Position numbers and translations under genes: made by a program
The notes under the pieces: model-generated
Database searches by the model: none
Told to the model about the DNA's origin: nothing
Seen by the model: the letters and a program-made list of their open reading frames with translations, nothing else
Shown here: in pieces, positions 1-11,473 of the stretch
How the letters are laid out: each line of letters begins with the position of its first letter
Numbering within the stretch: the stretch's first letter is position 1
NCBI GenBank assembly: GCA_002197995.1
Contig: NGZR01000006.1
Location: 124,001 to 188,000, forward strand
Direction: 5' to 3'
DNA: 64,000 nt
From: Gaeumannomyces sp. JS-464
Lineage: Eukaryota > Ascomycota > Sordariomycetes > Magnaporthales > Magnaporthaceae

Positions 1-1
1 T

Positions 2-343
2 TCCAAGTACTCAACCACCCTAGCGCAGCTGCTCCGCGAAGGTGCCCGTTTCGACAAGGCAGGCTGCTTCCAGGGGATCAAAGCCGCCATTGAGCACATG
101 CATTCACTCGGCCTTGTCCACAACGACCTCAACCCTTCCAACATCATGATGGATGGAGAGGAGCCTGTCCTCATCGACTTTGACTCATGCAAAAAGGAGG
201 GTGAGCCTCTCGGGCTCAAGGGGGGCACTTTCGGCTGGGCGCCAGAGGACGAGTCCTATTCGCAAAAGGAGAACGATCTGTACGCACTTGCAAAACTGCG
301 GCAAGTACTACTGGATCATGCTATATCGACGCCGGCGTCGTAG
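2..343 (+). CDS. Protein kinase-like protein, C-terminal part (cut by window edge)
   Basis: An open frame enters from the left edge and ends at TAG 341-343, giving about 113 residues. The sequence HNDLNPSNIMMDG is a kinase catalytic loop (HxDLxxxN, with HND in place of HRD), and LIDFDSC stands at the DFG metal-binding position (DFD here). A short substrate-lobe remnant, GTFGWAPEDESYSQKENDLYAL, matches the APE/DxxAL region. The C-lobe ends soon afterwards, so this is a small kinase-like protein of the kind common in filamentous fungi rather than a full Ser/Thr kinase. Substrate and activity cannot be told. The start lies outside the window. Confidence 0.7.
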   Translation, partial: SKYSTTLAQLLREGARFDKAGCFQGIKAAIEHMHSLGLVHNDLNPSNIMMDGEEPVLIDFDSCKKEGEPLGLKGGTFGWAPEDESYSQKENDLYALAKLRQVLLDHAISTPAS

Positions 344-2372
344 TGTCGCATTCCCTTCTCTAGATGTAGCTAGAATGCGTGGGCACCTATATACCAAGAT
401 ATAAGGCTCTGCCCTTACCCCCCTCCTTGTCCCCGCCCTCCACGCTCTCCTTGTCCTTCACTGTTACCCTTGCTGCCAGAGCCCGTGGCGTTGTATTCCT
501 CCAACCTCTTCCCGCCACCTTATCAGCTACATATCGTCCCTTCTAGGTTGCGCTTGGCTTCCTCGGTCTGGTTCCTGAATAACGCTAAGCAGGTGGGCTG
601 TAGCTATCAGACCACTTGCAATCCGAGCGACCGCAGTCCGCAGCCTTGTAGACGCGCTGGGACCCGTCCCTTCGGTAGGCCGTGCGAAAGTCACACATCT
701 TCACAATATTGTTAGATGGACGCCTGGTTATACCAAGAGAAAAAGAAGACGCTACATACCTCGGGCTTATTTAAGGTAGGGCTAGTCGTGTGCAGTCGGG
801 TATCAGCTCGAGTTTGATATCAAGAAGAAAAAATACGCCCGGTTTTCAGGAGAAATGGATGCTCAGAGTGAGGTGTAGGTTTCTTACCGAGTTCACGAGA
901 CAGCCCCTGGCGGTGGGCATCGTTTTTATACTCATATTTCTCCCTTCCGTCGTTTCGCCCTCTCCTCATCGCCGGTGAGCCTGGTGCTTGAAGTTTCATC
1001 GGTTCTGATCTCCTTCCAGTCTTTTCCCTGGCTCGCAAATATTCTCTCGGTCAGGGGCGCTTGAAAGATGTACGCAAAAATCCAAGTTAGCACTGACGCA
1101 CGCCTGTCCTGCTACCAACAGCGCTAGCACCCACAGGTCTAGACCACATCACTCCATCATCATGGCCTCAATGACGTGAGCGGCCTCGATGGAGAATTCT
1201 TCATTTTATTGTCCCAAGCAGCTCGCCTGGGCTTCACCGAGGGTCTGGGGACACAGAATAGCCGCTCGAGTACAAATAATGTGTGAACGTTTTTGGGCAC
1301 CCCGTCAGGGGCTACCTATAATCACCAAATATCTACAGATATTGGCGCTCAGCCTACTGCTCACTGCCTTCTTTGCACCTTGGTCCCTCCAACTTGAAAT
1401 TATCATCCTCCTTGAACTCGGGTGGATGCGCCTCCTCCCTCCTCGACCGCCGCGGCGGCGGTTAGCTATGAGTCGAAAACTAGACCTAGGCAGAGCCCAA
1501 CAGGTAAAAGAGGCCGCTAGCCAGGCCTTTCACACACTTTAACCAATGTCCACAGCGCAGCATGGTCAGGACCCCGGCCGGCGGCCATGTTAGTGAGGAC
1601 AGGCGCCAGTTAGTCGCTCACTCTGAGTGGTCTGGCATCCAATGTCACGCATTCTGGAGAACTTGCACAGTCGCGCCTTGCATCTTCCCAATCCATCACT
1701 TCGGGGAGAAAACCTAAGAGGTTCATTCGAGTTGGTTGATGAGGTTGGAGAAGGAGCCCCATTTCTGGTTTGAAATCAGGGCCGTTCTACTAATTTTTCG
1801 GGGGGCCGCAGTAGCCAAATTCGCTGATTTCAATATATGGCCCTCTCTCTGGGCCTCTCTCTGGCCGTTTGTCTGTCCTGGAAGCACCTATAATGAAAAT
1901 TACCATGCTTTTTGGTGCTATGTCTCGTTCTTTGGCTACCGAAACCCCCGGAAGGCGGTGGCGAAGCGGGTGCGGAGCGTTTACTTCATTTAGGTACTTT
2001 TGTGTGAATTTTCCGATTTTTATACGTATCGTTGATCTGGCTGGACTATTTCCTCTGGAAGCCCTCTCATGGCTTCGGCGGGCGAGCGCTGCGCGAAATG
2101 GTTGACAGCGTGACCAACGTTTCTGCAAATCACCTCTGTAAGTGAACACTCCGTGGTGGACGTCCCAAGGGGCCTACCTGATGGGTTGGCCCCACTAAAA
2201 TTTCACACCTATCCCCCGCCATGACTCCGGCGTGATTGCTCGATGGCGGGGAGGATTTTGTAGCTGCCCGCTCAGGAATCTTCACACGCCATCTCAGCGC
2301 CAACAGGAGCACGCGACATTTTAACAACCAGACTGTTTAACTCGGCTCATCGCGCTAGCTAACCGCGCAAAA
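344..2372. other. Intergenic, no supportable gene
   Basis: About 2 kb between the kinase-like fragment and PDCD5. Open frames here (for example 1189-1542 + and 1790-2149 -) show no motif, have biased or low-complexity composition and are not joined by convincing splice sites. A repeated CTCTCTCTGGGCC-like stretch occurs near 1843-1865. The last few hundred bases should hold the PDCD5 promoter. Confidence 0.5.
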
Positions 2373-3015
2373 ATGGAAGACGCGGACTTGGAGCAGGTTG
2401 GTCTTCTTTGTAATTCATTTGATCGAAAAATGAGGACTCCGAGCTGACCATCCACCTCAAGATCCGCAAAGCTCGCCTCGAGCAGCTCAAGGCTCAAAGT
2501 GGGGCAGGCAACAAGGCTGGCGGCGGCGGCGGCGGCGGCCAGGCGCAACAAGCAGAGCAGAGGAGGTCAGTGATGCTTTTCGAGACATCAAATATGTCCA
2601 GACAGGAGCAACAACTGACAAGAGTTCACTTTTGTGTCCTCGCTGTAGACAGCAAGAAGGTAAACAAGTCATAAACTCTCAAGGCTGCAATCACGGCACC
2701 CTCCCCGCCCCATTTCCCAACTAACCCCTGATGCACACAGCCGAGGCCCGCAACAGCATCCTCAACCAGATCCTGCACCCGGAGGCCATGGACCGGCTCG
2801 GGCGCATCCGGCTCGTCAAGGAGTCGCGGGCGACCGAGGTGGAGAACCGGCTGATCATGATGGCGCAGTCGGGCCAGCTGCGTCAGAAGGTCACCGAAGA
2901 CCAGCTCAAGGAGCTGCTCAACGCCGTCTCCGACAAGCAGGAGGAAGAGAAGATCGTCGTGAGCAGGCGCAAGGGCTGGCCCGACGAGGATGACGACGAT
3001 CTGCTGGATCTGTGA
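2373..3015 (+). CDS. PDCD5: PDCD5 / TFAR19-family double-stranded DNA-binding protein
   Basis: Four exons, 2373-2396, 2462-2565, 2649-2659 and 2741-3015, join in perfect frame into 137 residues. The protein begins MEDADLEQ, then IRKARLEQLKAQSG, a Gly-rich linker, RQQEAEARNSILNQIL and the three-helix core DRLGRIRLVKESRATEVEN. It ends in an acidic tail, DEDDDDLLDL. This is the length and layout of the eukaryotic/archaeal PDCD5 (TFAR19) family, linked in animals to apoptosis and to chaperonin/tubulin handling; the yeast member is a small ribosome-associated or stress protein. The 11-nt third exon is unusually small but needed to restore the conserved QQEAE motif. The gene is intact and converges on COQ4. 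Confidence 0.93.
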
Positions 3016-3235
3016 ACCGGGAATGCTTTCCTGGGCGAGTTTCATTTTCTGCTTTTTTTTTCTCCTCCGCTCAAGATTCCCCTCTTGTTGCTGAGCCGTT
3101 GGTCAGATACGACATCAAACCAAAACGGTTATCCTTGGACATGAGTTTACAGTAATGTACAACATTAATCTTTTTTTCTTTCTCTCTTTTTCTTTCTTAC
3201 GCCTACCGCACTCTCTCCCTGTCTACCAGTCGCGA

Positions 3236-4360
3236 TCATATGACCGTAATTGATGCCGAGGGTGGAGTTGTTGGTGATATGGGGGCCTGCTGCGGCTGCG
3301 CCGACGCCTCGGCCATCTGCTTCCGCCTGCGCCTCTCCTCCCTCTCCCGCTTGCGCGCGCCCCGCATGTCCGGTGGCGCCTCGACGCCCAGCTCGCGGCG
3401 GATGTCGACGACTTTCCTCTCGAGCACCTCCTCCCAGTAGACGTTTATGATGTCGGCGGAGCGCAGGCCGTTGCGGACGGCCCAGGGCAGGTATGTGCTC
3501 GTGAACCTCTTGCGCTCGCCGGGCTTCAGGGTGAAGGCGGCGAGGGTGGCGAGCCCCGTCATAGGCAGGAGCGTGTTGCAGAACTCAAAGGCCTTGAGGG
3601 CGACCTCGCCCTCTCGCACGACGGGCAGGCCCGTCAGGGCGTGGTAGAAGTCGTGGCACTCGCGGTACCGCTGCAGCACGTAGGCGCACTCCTCGTCATC
3701 GACGTAGCGCACGGCGGCGCGCGTGTCCGGGGTCACGCCCTCGCGGTCCAGCCACTCGACGTAGGTGCGCCCCACGGTGCCCTCGGGCAGGGCGCGCAGG
3801 CGCGGCAGGTCGAGCGAGGTCGAGGTGATACGCGGGCGGTCGCGGAGGATGCGGCGGCCGGTCGGGTGCGAGAGCATGGCGTCGCGGTAGGCGCGGCACG
3901 AAGTAGGGGGTTGCGGTCGCCTCGGCGAAGGCGGCGATCAGGTCTAGGGAGGGAGCAAAGAGCGTCCGTTTTTAGTGCCTGACTGAGCGTTGCGTGCCAT
4001 GATGACTGTTAGCCCACCTCCTCGCCTTGGGTCAATGATAGACCACAGCCCAGAGCCGATTGCAAGCCCGGCTCGCTCGAGGCCGGTGAGCGGAACATGG
4101 CCGGGGTAGTTGGGCGGCGGCCGGTTCAGGACCGAGAAGTTCCGCCGGCGGCGGGCGGCGTCCGGGGTGCCCGGAAATGCGGCAAGAGCAAGCCTCCCCC
4201 AGCCATGGCCCCGAGAGAGGACTTTAGGCTGCTGCGGACTGGCGGGATGTTCATGTTTGAGACTGCTCACTGGACAACAGAACAGACGGCAGAGCCATCG
4301 TCCTCTCTGCCGGCGCTTTTTCAGTGGTCTGATAATCCGCGCCGCCTCGAATTGCTCCAT
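3236..4360 (-). CDS. COQ4: Ubiquinone biosynthesis protein COQ4, mitochondrial (frame broken)
   Basis: COQ4 organises the coenzyme Q synthome on the matrix side of the inner mitochondrial membrane. Exon 1 (4360-4018) holds a basic presequence-like N-terminus and [18 protein letters not shown]...[13 protein letters not shown]. After a 74-bp intron (4017-3944), exon 2 starts [16 protein letters not shown]. The main frame (3877-3236) continues [16 protein letters not shown] and includes the metal-binding HDxxHx(11)E motif ([11 protein letters not shown]...EVALKAFE). Between ATATPYF and DAMLSHPTG, near 3885-3905, the reading frame shifts. The exons sum to 1051 nt, consistent with one extra base or two lost. 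The start at 4360 is a guess; the leader is longer than usual. Confidence 0.85.
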
Positions 4361-4756
4361 CTCGAATTCGATTCCGCCAAGACGGTGGCCAGGGAGGCCT
4401 GTAAGACCCACATCGGGAAAGTGGGCCACGGCCGTGCGCAGTGCCAAGAACACATCCCCGTCTCTTGGGTCTTTCTCCACGATTTCTTCCCTTGCCTCAA
4501 GCGACGCCGGCATGTCGCCAGGGGAGACGAGACGTGCATGCCTGGTTTAAAGAGTGAGTCACGGCCTGACCACCTGCCAGCTCAGCTATCCAAGATGCAG
4601 CTAAGCCAAAGACCTGGGTCCGCATCTGCTTGCAATCCTAAGGACTGAATAAGTGCCAGGCCTATCCTCAGGATATCAGGCTCGCCCAATAACAAGGTCG
4701 ATATACGTATAAACCACTGCCTGGTCCCCGAGGCCGCAGGCAGGCACCAGCAAGCC
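4361..4756. promoter_or_regulatory. Divergent intergenic region COQ4 / SET gene
   Basis: About 400 bp separates the probable COQ4 start from the SET gene start, and the two genes are transcribed away from each other, so both promoters must lie here. A weak TATA-like stretch, ATATACGTATAAA, sits about 55 bp before the SET-gene ATG (4699-4712). No other site was recognised. Confidence 0.4.
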
Positions 4757-6138
4757 ATGGAGGCTCACGAGTTGCTGCTGCAGTGGGCAGAGGCACAAGG
4801 CATAGAGCTCAGGGGCATCCGACCCGACCGCATCCCTGGCCGGGGCATAGGAATTATCGCCACCAGGAAACTAAAGGTATGTACCTTGAAAGATTTCGTG
4901 GACCAACACCCCCCCTGAGGCCGCATATACGGATCACTAACTCGGGGTCCAAACCACCACCAACAGCCAGATGAGCTCCTCCTCCGAGTGCCGACCACGG
5001 CGCTCCGGACAAAGTTCACGGTGCCCAAGGAGATCTCGCGGAGGCTGCCGCGCACCATCAGCGTCCACGGCCTCCTGGCCGCCGACCTGGCCCTGGACGC
5101 CTCGGGCCGGTACGACGAGTGGAACGCCGTGCTGCCCAGCCCGGACGACGTTGAGGCCATGCCCTTCTGCTGGCCCCAGGAGCTGCAGGACCTGCTCCCC
5201 TGCCGCGCCACCGAGCTGCTGCGCAAGCAAAAGGCAAAGTTCGCCCGCGACTGGGACGCCGTGTCCGCCGCGGGCTTCGTGCTGCCCCGCCCCGCCACCG
5301 TGGCGCCCGCGACGCCCATCCCCAGCTCCCCCACCGACGCCAAGCAGCAGCAGCAGCAGCAGCAGCAGGACTCGCAACAGGAGACGACTCAACCCCTGGA
5401 CGAGGCCCGGTACCGGTACGCCTGGCTGCTGGCCAACACGCGCACCTTCTACTACGTGGACCCGCGCACCGCCAAGCTCCCGCGCGAGGACCGCATGGTC
5501 CTGCAGCCCGTCGCGGACCTGTTCAACCACGCCGACCGCGACGGCTGCCCCGTGGCCTTTGGGAGGACGACTTCACCATCCGCAGCAGCGGCGCCCACGA
5601 GCCGGGCGCCGAGCTCTCCATCTGCTACGGCAACCACAACAACGACTTTTTGCTGGCCGAGTACGGCTTCGTCCTGGACGGCGACAACAGGTTTGACGAG
5701 GTCTGCCTCGACGACGTCGTCCTCCCGAGGCTCTCGGCCCGCCAGCGCGACCTGCTCGAGCAGCGCGACTTCCTGGGCAACTACATGCTCGACCGCCAGA
5801 CCGTGTGCTACCGCACCGAGGTCGCCCTGCGCCTGCTGGCCTGCCCGCCGTCGTCGTCGTCGACCGCCGCCTGGGAGGCCTTTGTCGACGGCGGCGACGG
5901 CGGCGGCGGGCCCGCGGCCGAGCGGCAGCAGGAGAAGGCGGACCGCCTGCTGCTCGGCCTGCTGTCCAAGCACCGCCGCGCCGTCGTGCAGAAGCGCGTC
6001 GCCGCGCTCGAGGGGGACCGCATGGCCGTCGTCGGGAGCGCGGCGCAGCGCGGGCTGCTGCTCACGAGGTGGCGGCAGATCGACGGGCTCCTCGAGGCCG
6101 CCATACAGCGGCTCGAGGAGGAGTTGGATAACAGGTAG
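4757..6138 (+). CDS. SET-domain protein methyltransferase, Rkm/SETD3-like (frame broken)
   Basis: Exon 1 (4757-4876) gives MEAHELLLQWAEAQGIELRG...GRGIGIIATRKLK. A 90-bp intron leads to exon 2 (4967-6138), which starts PDELLLRVPTTALRT. SET features are GRGIGI (SAM-binding start), VADLFNHADR (the xxNHS-like core), ELSICYGNHNNDFLLAEYGF (the Y-G-N SAM pocket and C-terminal motif), and a Rubisco-LSMT-type helical C-domain. The split SET domain with a long insert fits lysine methyltransferases of ribosomal proteins, eEF1A or actin. Between PVAF and the downstream DDFTIRSSG, at 5558-5566 in a GGG run, one base is missing, so two frames must be joined to about 430 residues. The insert carries a (CAG)n polyglutamine run at 5344-5369. 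Confidence 0.85.
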
Positions 6139-7541
6139 CATTCAGTGGAGGGTAGCTGTATAAATGAATGATAAATGATAAAAATCTCCAAGAGCTCGTC
6201 CTTGACTTTTCGTAAATAGTGCAAATGCAATCACATGCTTTCACGTCTCCGTATCCAAAATACACGGCCTTCACTCTTGTTAGAGCCCCTGGGTGGTTTC
6301 AGCTTCAAAAAAATACCGCCCCGATTGTCACCAAAACAACATATGCATAAGATCCATTACATGTGGCTTCAATGCTAGAGAGAAACAAGTCTCTGCCCTA
6401 GACCCGACACCAGGCTTCAGGGGAACGAAGAGTAGCGCCAAAAGCGACGACGAACGAGCAAACTCGTAAAGTCAAGGGGCCGTTGTCATAGTATCACACA
6501 AGTATTAAAAAAAGGTACAGAAGAACACCCAACAGATCAATCAAATCACTTTATCAAGACTCCTCGCAACAAAAAAAAAAAAGAGTTAAACGCCAGGCCA
6601 TCTCTCCCAATTCCAGGGGTTTTCTTGCTTTTTGAAAATAATCAGAAAATAAGAAAGAAAGGAAAAAAAAAAAAAAAAACAACGTTCCCGCGGTTTCTCC
6701 ACTCTCGTCAAGGGTGGTGTAATATCGAATACAGTAGAGCAAGAACAAGCTAGAAGAAGGCAAAATATGACAAGAAAAAAGAAACCGACTGGTGTTTAAA
6801 CGATCTAGTTGGGCCCGCCTGGGCCAGAGTACGCAGAAAGAGGCGTGTGTGAAAAGACAGGTAAAGGGGCGGTGGACGGCCATCTCGATCTGACCTGCCC
6901 GATCTCGCCACAGGGAACCGGGACAGAAAAAAAAAAGAAGAGTGTGAAGGAAATCCCCCAAAAGAGTCTCCTACACATACACGGCTCCTCAAATCCCGGC
7001 TCTTGTTATAAAGTCAGGGCTTGTAGTCCGCCAGACCCGTTCGAAATCCCCACTGCCAGTCCAGATGCGGTTTTTGTTTTGTTTTTCTTATCTCGGTAGA
7101 GACTTTGCGTTATGTTTTGGCGTCAAGCCCGGCAGAGATTCGTTGTGGTGTCCCCGGTCTGAGGAAAAGAAAGAGGGCGCATGTACATGTTGTGCCGTTG
7201 ATCGTGTATCACTGGCTTGATGATGGCCTGGCAGGTACTTATAGAGCACCTCCAAAGCACACCACCCAGCGGCCTGTGTGACCCCGACAGGTATGCCAGA
7301 AGAGTCTTGCCAACGGCCGTTTTACAACTCCGGTGACGCTGCCCCACCAGAACCCAGGCGTGGTCAAGGGGCGAAGTGACAAGCCGCAGGAGCTGCAACA
7401 GTGTCCTAGCTAACGGTTGTGGGGCCTCGGAGGTATGCCGAAAGAGCCCGCCGTGTTACCGGCCGGCATGTTGCGATCGCGGTCCGAGAAGCCAGGCGCG
7501 GCGTTGTTGAGAGCCATGTCCGCCGGTTTGAAGCCGGGTCC
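6139..7541. other. Convergent intergenic region, 3' ends
   Basis: About 1.4 kb between the 3' ends of the SET gene and the CPSF6-like gene. It has A-rich runs (6570-6583, 6662-6680) and no frame with recognisable protein features; probably 3' UTRs. Open frames at 6554-6961 - are Phe/Ser low-complexity translations of the poly-A tracts. Confidence 0.45.
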
Positions 7542-7893
7542 CTACTCCGGCCGGGGACGTTTGGCGCCGTGTGGGTTCTGCCACTCGCTGTTGCCGCCTG
7601 ACTGGTTGCCGCCGCCACCTCCGCCGCCTCCGAAGAAGGCGGGGTTGAACTGGGGCTGCATGCCTTGGAAGCCTGGGGAAAGTAGACACGGTTAGATCTG
7701 AGTTGACTCACTCCAGAACAGTGTACTGGCAGGGTGTTGTCAAGGCCGGGTGCTGTGATCGCGAGGTGGGGAGGATCCGGAAGGAGGTTGACTTACCAGG
7801 CATGCCACCGCCCATCATACCCATTCCTCCCATGGCACCACCCATGTTGCCGCCCATAGGGCCTCCCATGTTGCCCATGCCGCCCATACCACC

Positions 7894-7925
<32 letters not shown>

Positions 7926-9010
7926 TGCCCATGGGGTTCATGCCGCCGCCCATCATGCCACCCATACCGCCGCGGCCACCGCGCATGCCACCACCGCGCA
8001 TGCCGCCGCCGCCGCCCATCATGCCGCCACCACGGAAGCCGCCGGGGCCGCCACCAAAGTTGTTGGGTCCGCCACCGCCGCCGCCGAAGCCGCCGCCCAT
8101 GGGGTTGTTGAAGCCGCCGCCACCGCCCATGTTGCCATTGTTGTTGTAAGCGTTGTTATTGTTGAAGCCGCGGTTCTGGAAACCACCACCGCCCGGGTTG
8201 TTGCCCATGCCACCGCCGCGCATGTTGTTGTAGCCGCCGCGACCGCCCCGGTAGCCACCACCGTAGTTGTTATTACCCATATTGTTGCGGTCATTGTATC
8301 CAGGACCCGAGGGTGTGCGGTTCTGGCCGTCCTTACCGGCCCGCGGCTGGTCCTTGGGGAGCGTGCGGAACGGGTTGACTGTGGGCGCCGAGTACAGGAC
8401 GGTGTGCCTTTTGGCTTGCGCGTTGCCGTCCTCGCCCTGCGACTCAACACGATGCTTGACGGCTGTGGCCGCCTGCTGGGACTTGAGCTCGATGTAAACT
8501 TGACTATTTCGTCAGAAGTCAGGCAGGTTAGCCTCAGATGTCCCTCAGAACAGTAGCATGATAATACCCCGCAGTAACCAGCCTGCTAGGCACGTACCCT
8601 TTGCTTTTGCCATTGACCTTGTGTTCGCTAAACGTAATGTCCTTTAGCTCGCCCTCGCAGCCGGCGTCGCGGATCCAGCCCCGGATATCATCGTCAGTCG
8701 TCCACCAGTTAAGATCCGAGATCATAATTGCCGAAGTGGCGCCTGGATCGATCGGCCTGTCATCCGAACCCTCCTTTCGCTTGACCCCATGGGTTGGGGC
8801 GGGGGTTGCAAGGGGTGTGGCAGAGGACTCGTGCGTGCCGCCGCGGTTGTGGTCCTCGCTCTCAGCCGCGCCGTCCTTGTGCTGCTGGTGGTCATTGTAC
8901 TGATCGTGGCCGTTGGCGTCGCCGCCCTCGTAGGCCTGATCCTCTTTGTTGTCGCCCTGGTCCGGGTTGGCATCGCCGTAGATGTCAATCTCAAACTCCT
9001 CCTCGGCCAT
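7542..9010 (-). CDS. CPSF6-like RRM protein (cleavage factor Im large-subunit type)
   Basis: Three exons, 9010-8598, 8503-7797 and 7672-7542, join in frame to 416 residues. An acidic N-terminus (1-90) is followed by one RRM from about residue 94: [20 protein letters not shown], then [15 protein letters not shown] across the first splice site. The [10 protein letters not shown] motif is characteristic of CPSF6/CPSF7, the RNA-looping subunits of cleavage factor Im that guide pre-mRNA 3' end processing. The rest is an Asn/Gly/Met-rich low-complexity domain with RGG and GGM repeats, closing with a basic KRPRPE tail (possible NLS). The final exon is outside any long frame and was placed by the CCCAG acceptor and GTAAGT donor. 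The gene is intact. Nuclear, probably phase-separating. Confidence 0.87.
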
Positions 9011-10629
9011 TTTGGCGTATTCTGAGCACGGAGCTAAAGCAGCAGATCAAGTCGCCGAAAAGCTGACCACGAGGACTCGAGAGTCCTTCTGGGGAATTCA
9101 GGGCAAATAGATTGCTAGTTATGAGATGAGGATGTACAGGCGCGTGTCTCTGCTGCGGTCCCCGAACGCGAGATCAGTAACTGAGAACAGGTAGTGGAGA
9201 AGTGAGAGGACCTCGAGTCCAAAGTGAGAGTGAACAGAGGAAGAAAAAGAGGCCCTGGCGAAAACCAGACCGGGGTCTGGTAAGTAATAAGGGAGCGAAT
9301 CAAAAAGACAGGAAAAAGAGGAAGAAGCAGAGGAAGTATAAGACAGAACAAAAGAAATCGCAAGCTTGACCATACGTACGTACACTCCTTGATCTCGAAA
9401 CAAAGTGGCTCTTCCGCCTTTAGGTACTCGAATCCTGGAGAGATTCTTCTCAACCAAGACGGTCCGCGCACGCGAAGACGAAGCTCTGTGCTTGCGGTCT
9501 TGATTCCTCTTTCTTCTTCTGCTTCCCCCTCAACAGGGTATTGAGCAGTCCAAGTACAGGCTTCTTCTTTTCGAAAGTACAGCAGCTCTCGAGGAGAGGC
9601 AGCAGACACGACGACGACTTTTTTGTCCCTCTCTCCAACTGCCTGCGTTATCACCAACGGGCTTCCCACGCGGCAGGAAGATTATCACCAGGGTCCGAAC
9701 GAAACAATCGAGCTGGGGTTCGGCGTCGCGAGGAAAGGAACGAGGAAAATCCGACCGAATGTCGTCGAATGCCGGTGGGGGGAATGGAGTCGATGCCCGG
9801 GTCGCGAGGCTTTCGGCGAATAAAAGGCTAACGGCGGCAATCAACCAAGCTTTCCCCTTTCGCAATCGAACACAAAAAGTAGAAAAAAAAGAGGTCCCAC
9901 GAGATCTTGCCACGAACAGGACGAGTCGATGGGAGGGAAACCAGGAAGATTAAAAACAAGAGAAAAAAGTCCAACGCCTCTGGTTGTTGGAGATGGAACA
10001 AACCAAGTTTGACGCCAAAACGACGAAAAATAATGGATGAGGGAAAGAAAATCGGAGCTGCCGCGCGACTCTGGGCTGGGCCTGCACTGGGGATTCAAGG
10101 CTGGAGCTCAGGCATGCATGTTGCCCCTTCCCGCGCCTTCGAGCCAGGGGGGGTGGCCGCCTGGTTGGACCGCAGTACATCGCGGGCCCACCAGGTGGTA
10201 CGCAGGCCACTAACGCTGCCCGGGCTCCTTCACAGTGTGGTTGCGTTAGAGCCTGCGGAATCCCCGCCAAACTTTGCAGGTACTGCCCGCGCCTCACGTC
10301 GAGCCAAAGAAAAAGCCCCTTCGGAAATCTTTTGTGGGCCCCCCGACCCGGGGTGCGGGATTCGATGCCAGGTCAGGCTGTTGATTTGAGGCGATGTGGC
10401 ATTGAGCGCGCGCAGAGACGATGGAACCGCAAACCGAGGCGATTTAAGCAACGGCGGGAATCTCCAAAACTCCATCGTCCCCCCTTTCCACACACCCCTC
10501 GATATAAACCCACGCGACGAACAATACCACCGACGACGACGACGACGACACAAAGACTCCCTCGAACTTTTCCCAGTTACGCACGCGCGCGCGCACGCAC
10601 ACACAAACCTTTCACAAAAGAAACCCACC
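9011..10629. promoter_or_regulatory. Divergent promoter region CPSF6-like / SSS1
   Basis: 1.6 kb between two divergently transcribed genes. It includes long purine- or pyrimidine-rich stretches (for example 9240-9330). Near SSS1 there is a CGA-rich repeat (10520-10550) and a GCGCGC/CACACA alternating tract (10585-10605) just upstream of the start. No convincing coding sequence. Confidence 0.45.
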
Positions 10630-11037
10630 ATGTCGGACCAGATTCAGGAGATCCTCGACGTCCCCAGGGAATTCCTCAAGGACGGGCTCCAGTTCATCCA
10701 CAGGAGCCAGAAGCGTCAGTCCACAGACACATTGCGCCCTGCCCTGCCCTCTCTTGGTTTGCGATTAGCTAACATTCCCTCCCACCCACCCCTTACCCAG
10801 CCGACCGCAAGGAGTTCCTCAAGATCTGCCAGGCCGTCGGCGTCGGCTTCCTGGTCATGGGCGCTGTCGGATACGTGGTCAAGCTGAGTATGCGCTCCCC
10901 CCCAACCCGCCGGGACCGCTTGCACATTGCGCCCAAAAGGTTCTCCTGCTTGCAGAACAGCAAAGACTGACGCTCCATGACTTTTTGATCAAATAGTCCA
11001 CATCCCTCTCAATAACATCCTCGTCGGCGGCGCATAA
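10630..11037 (+). CDS. SSS1: Sec61 gamma subunit of the ER protein translocon
   Basis: Exons 10630-10714, 10801-10887 and 10997-11037 give a 70-residue protein. It starts MSDQIQEILDVPREFLKDG and crosses the first splice site in KPDRKEFLKICQAVG. A single C-terminal membrane span follows (VGVGFLVMGAVGYVVKL), then IHIPLNNILVGGA. This is the complete Sss1/SecE fold: an amphipathic cytosolic helix and one tail-anchored TM helix that clamps the Sec61 channel in the ER membrane. Length and the KPDRKEF signature match the family exactly. The ATG sits in a good context (CCCACCATGTC). The gene is intact. Confidence 0.96.
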
Positions 11038-11473
11038 ACGTTAACGAACCCTTGGCGAGCGCGTGTTGAGAGAGAGAGACGGAAGCGGAGGGGGCGGTTA
11101 AGCATTTCTGTCCATAATACTCGGAGCGGTAATGCGCAAACAGAGACTGTGGGTGGATTCTAGGCTTTTCGCCACATCAAAGAGACAAGTCACAGCATTC
11201 GGCGTTGGGGGGGGGGGGGGGGGGAGGGAAAGTTAAAGCTGGCTTCAGACCATAAGGCCTGCCTTGCTCGTACCACAAAAAGCGCACGGCAAGTGAAACT
11301 TACGGGACGCCGAGAATGACGGTTGATCACGAGCGGCGCGGTGCATTTGATACCTGGCTGTTGTAATATATTTTCGCCTTGACACAACCGTCCCCGGCTG
11401 ATGTGACAAGTGAATTACAAGAATGCATGAAACCTCTTTTTGAGTCACCAAATCCTGCGCCTGGCTGCGCTTA
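11038..11473. other. Convergent intergenic region with long G tract
   Basis: 3' flanks of SSS1 and the WD40 gene. An uninterrupted G run of about 19 nt lies at 11206-11224. No gene is seen. Confidence 0.5.

Noticed and set aside
5452..6141. 229-codon minus frame
   Set aside because: Antisense to the SET gene; no family features.
7703..8149. Pro/Met-rich plus-strand frame
   Set aside because: Antisense shadow of the Gly/Met-rich domain of the CPSF6-like gene.
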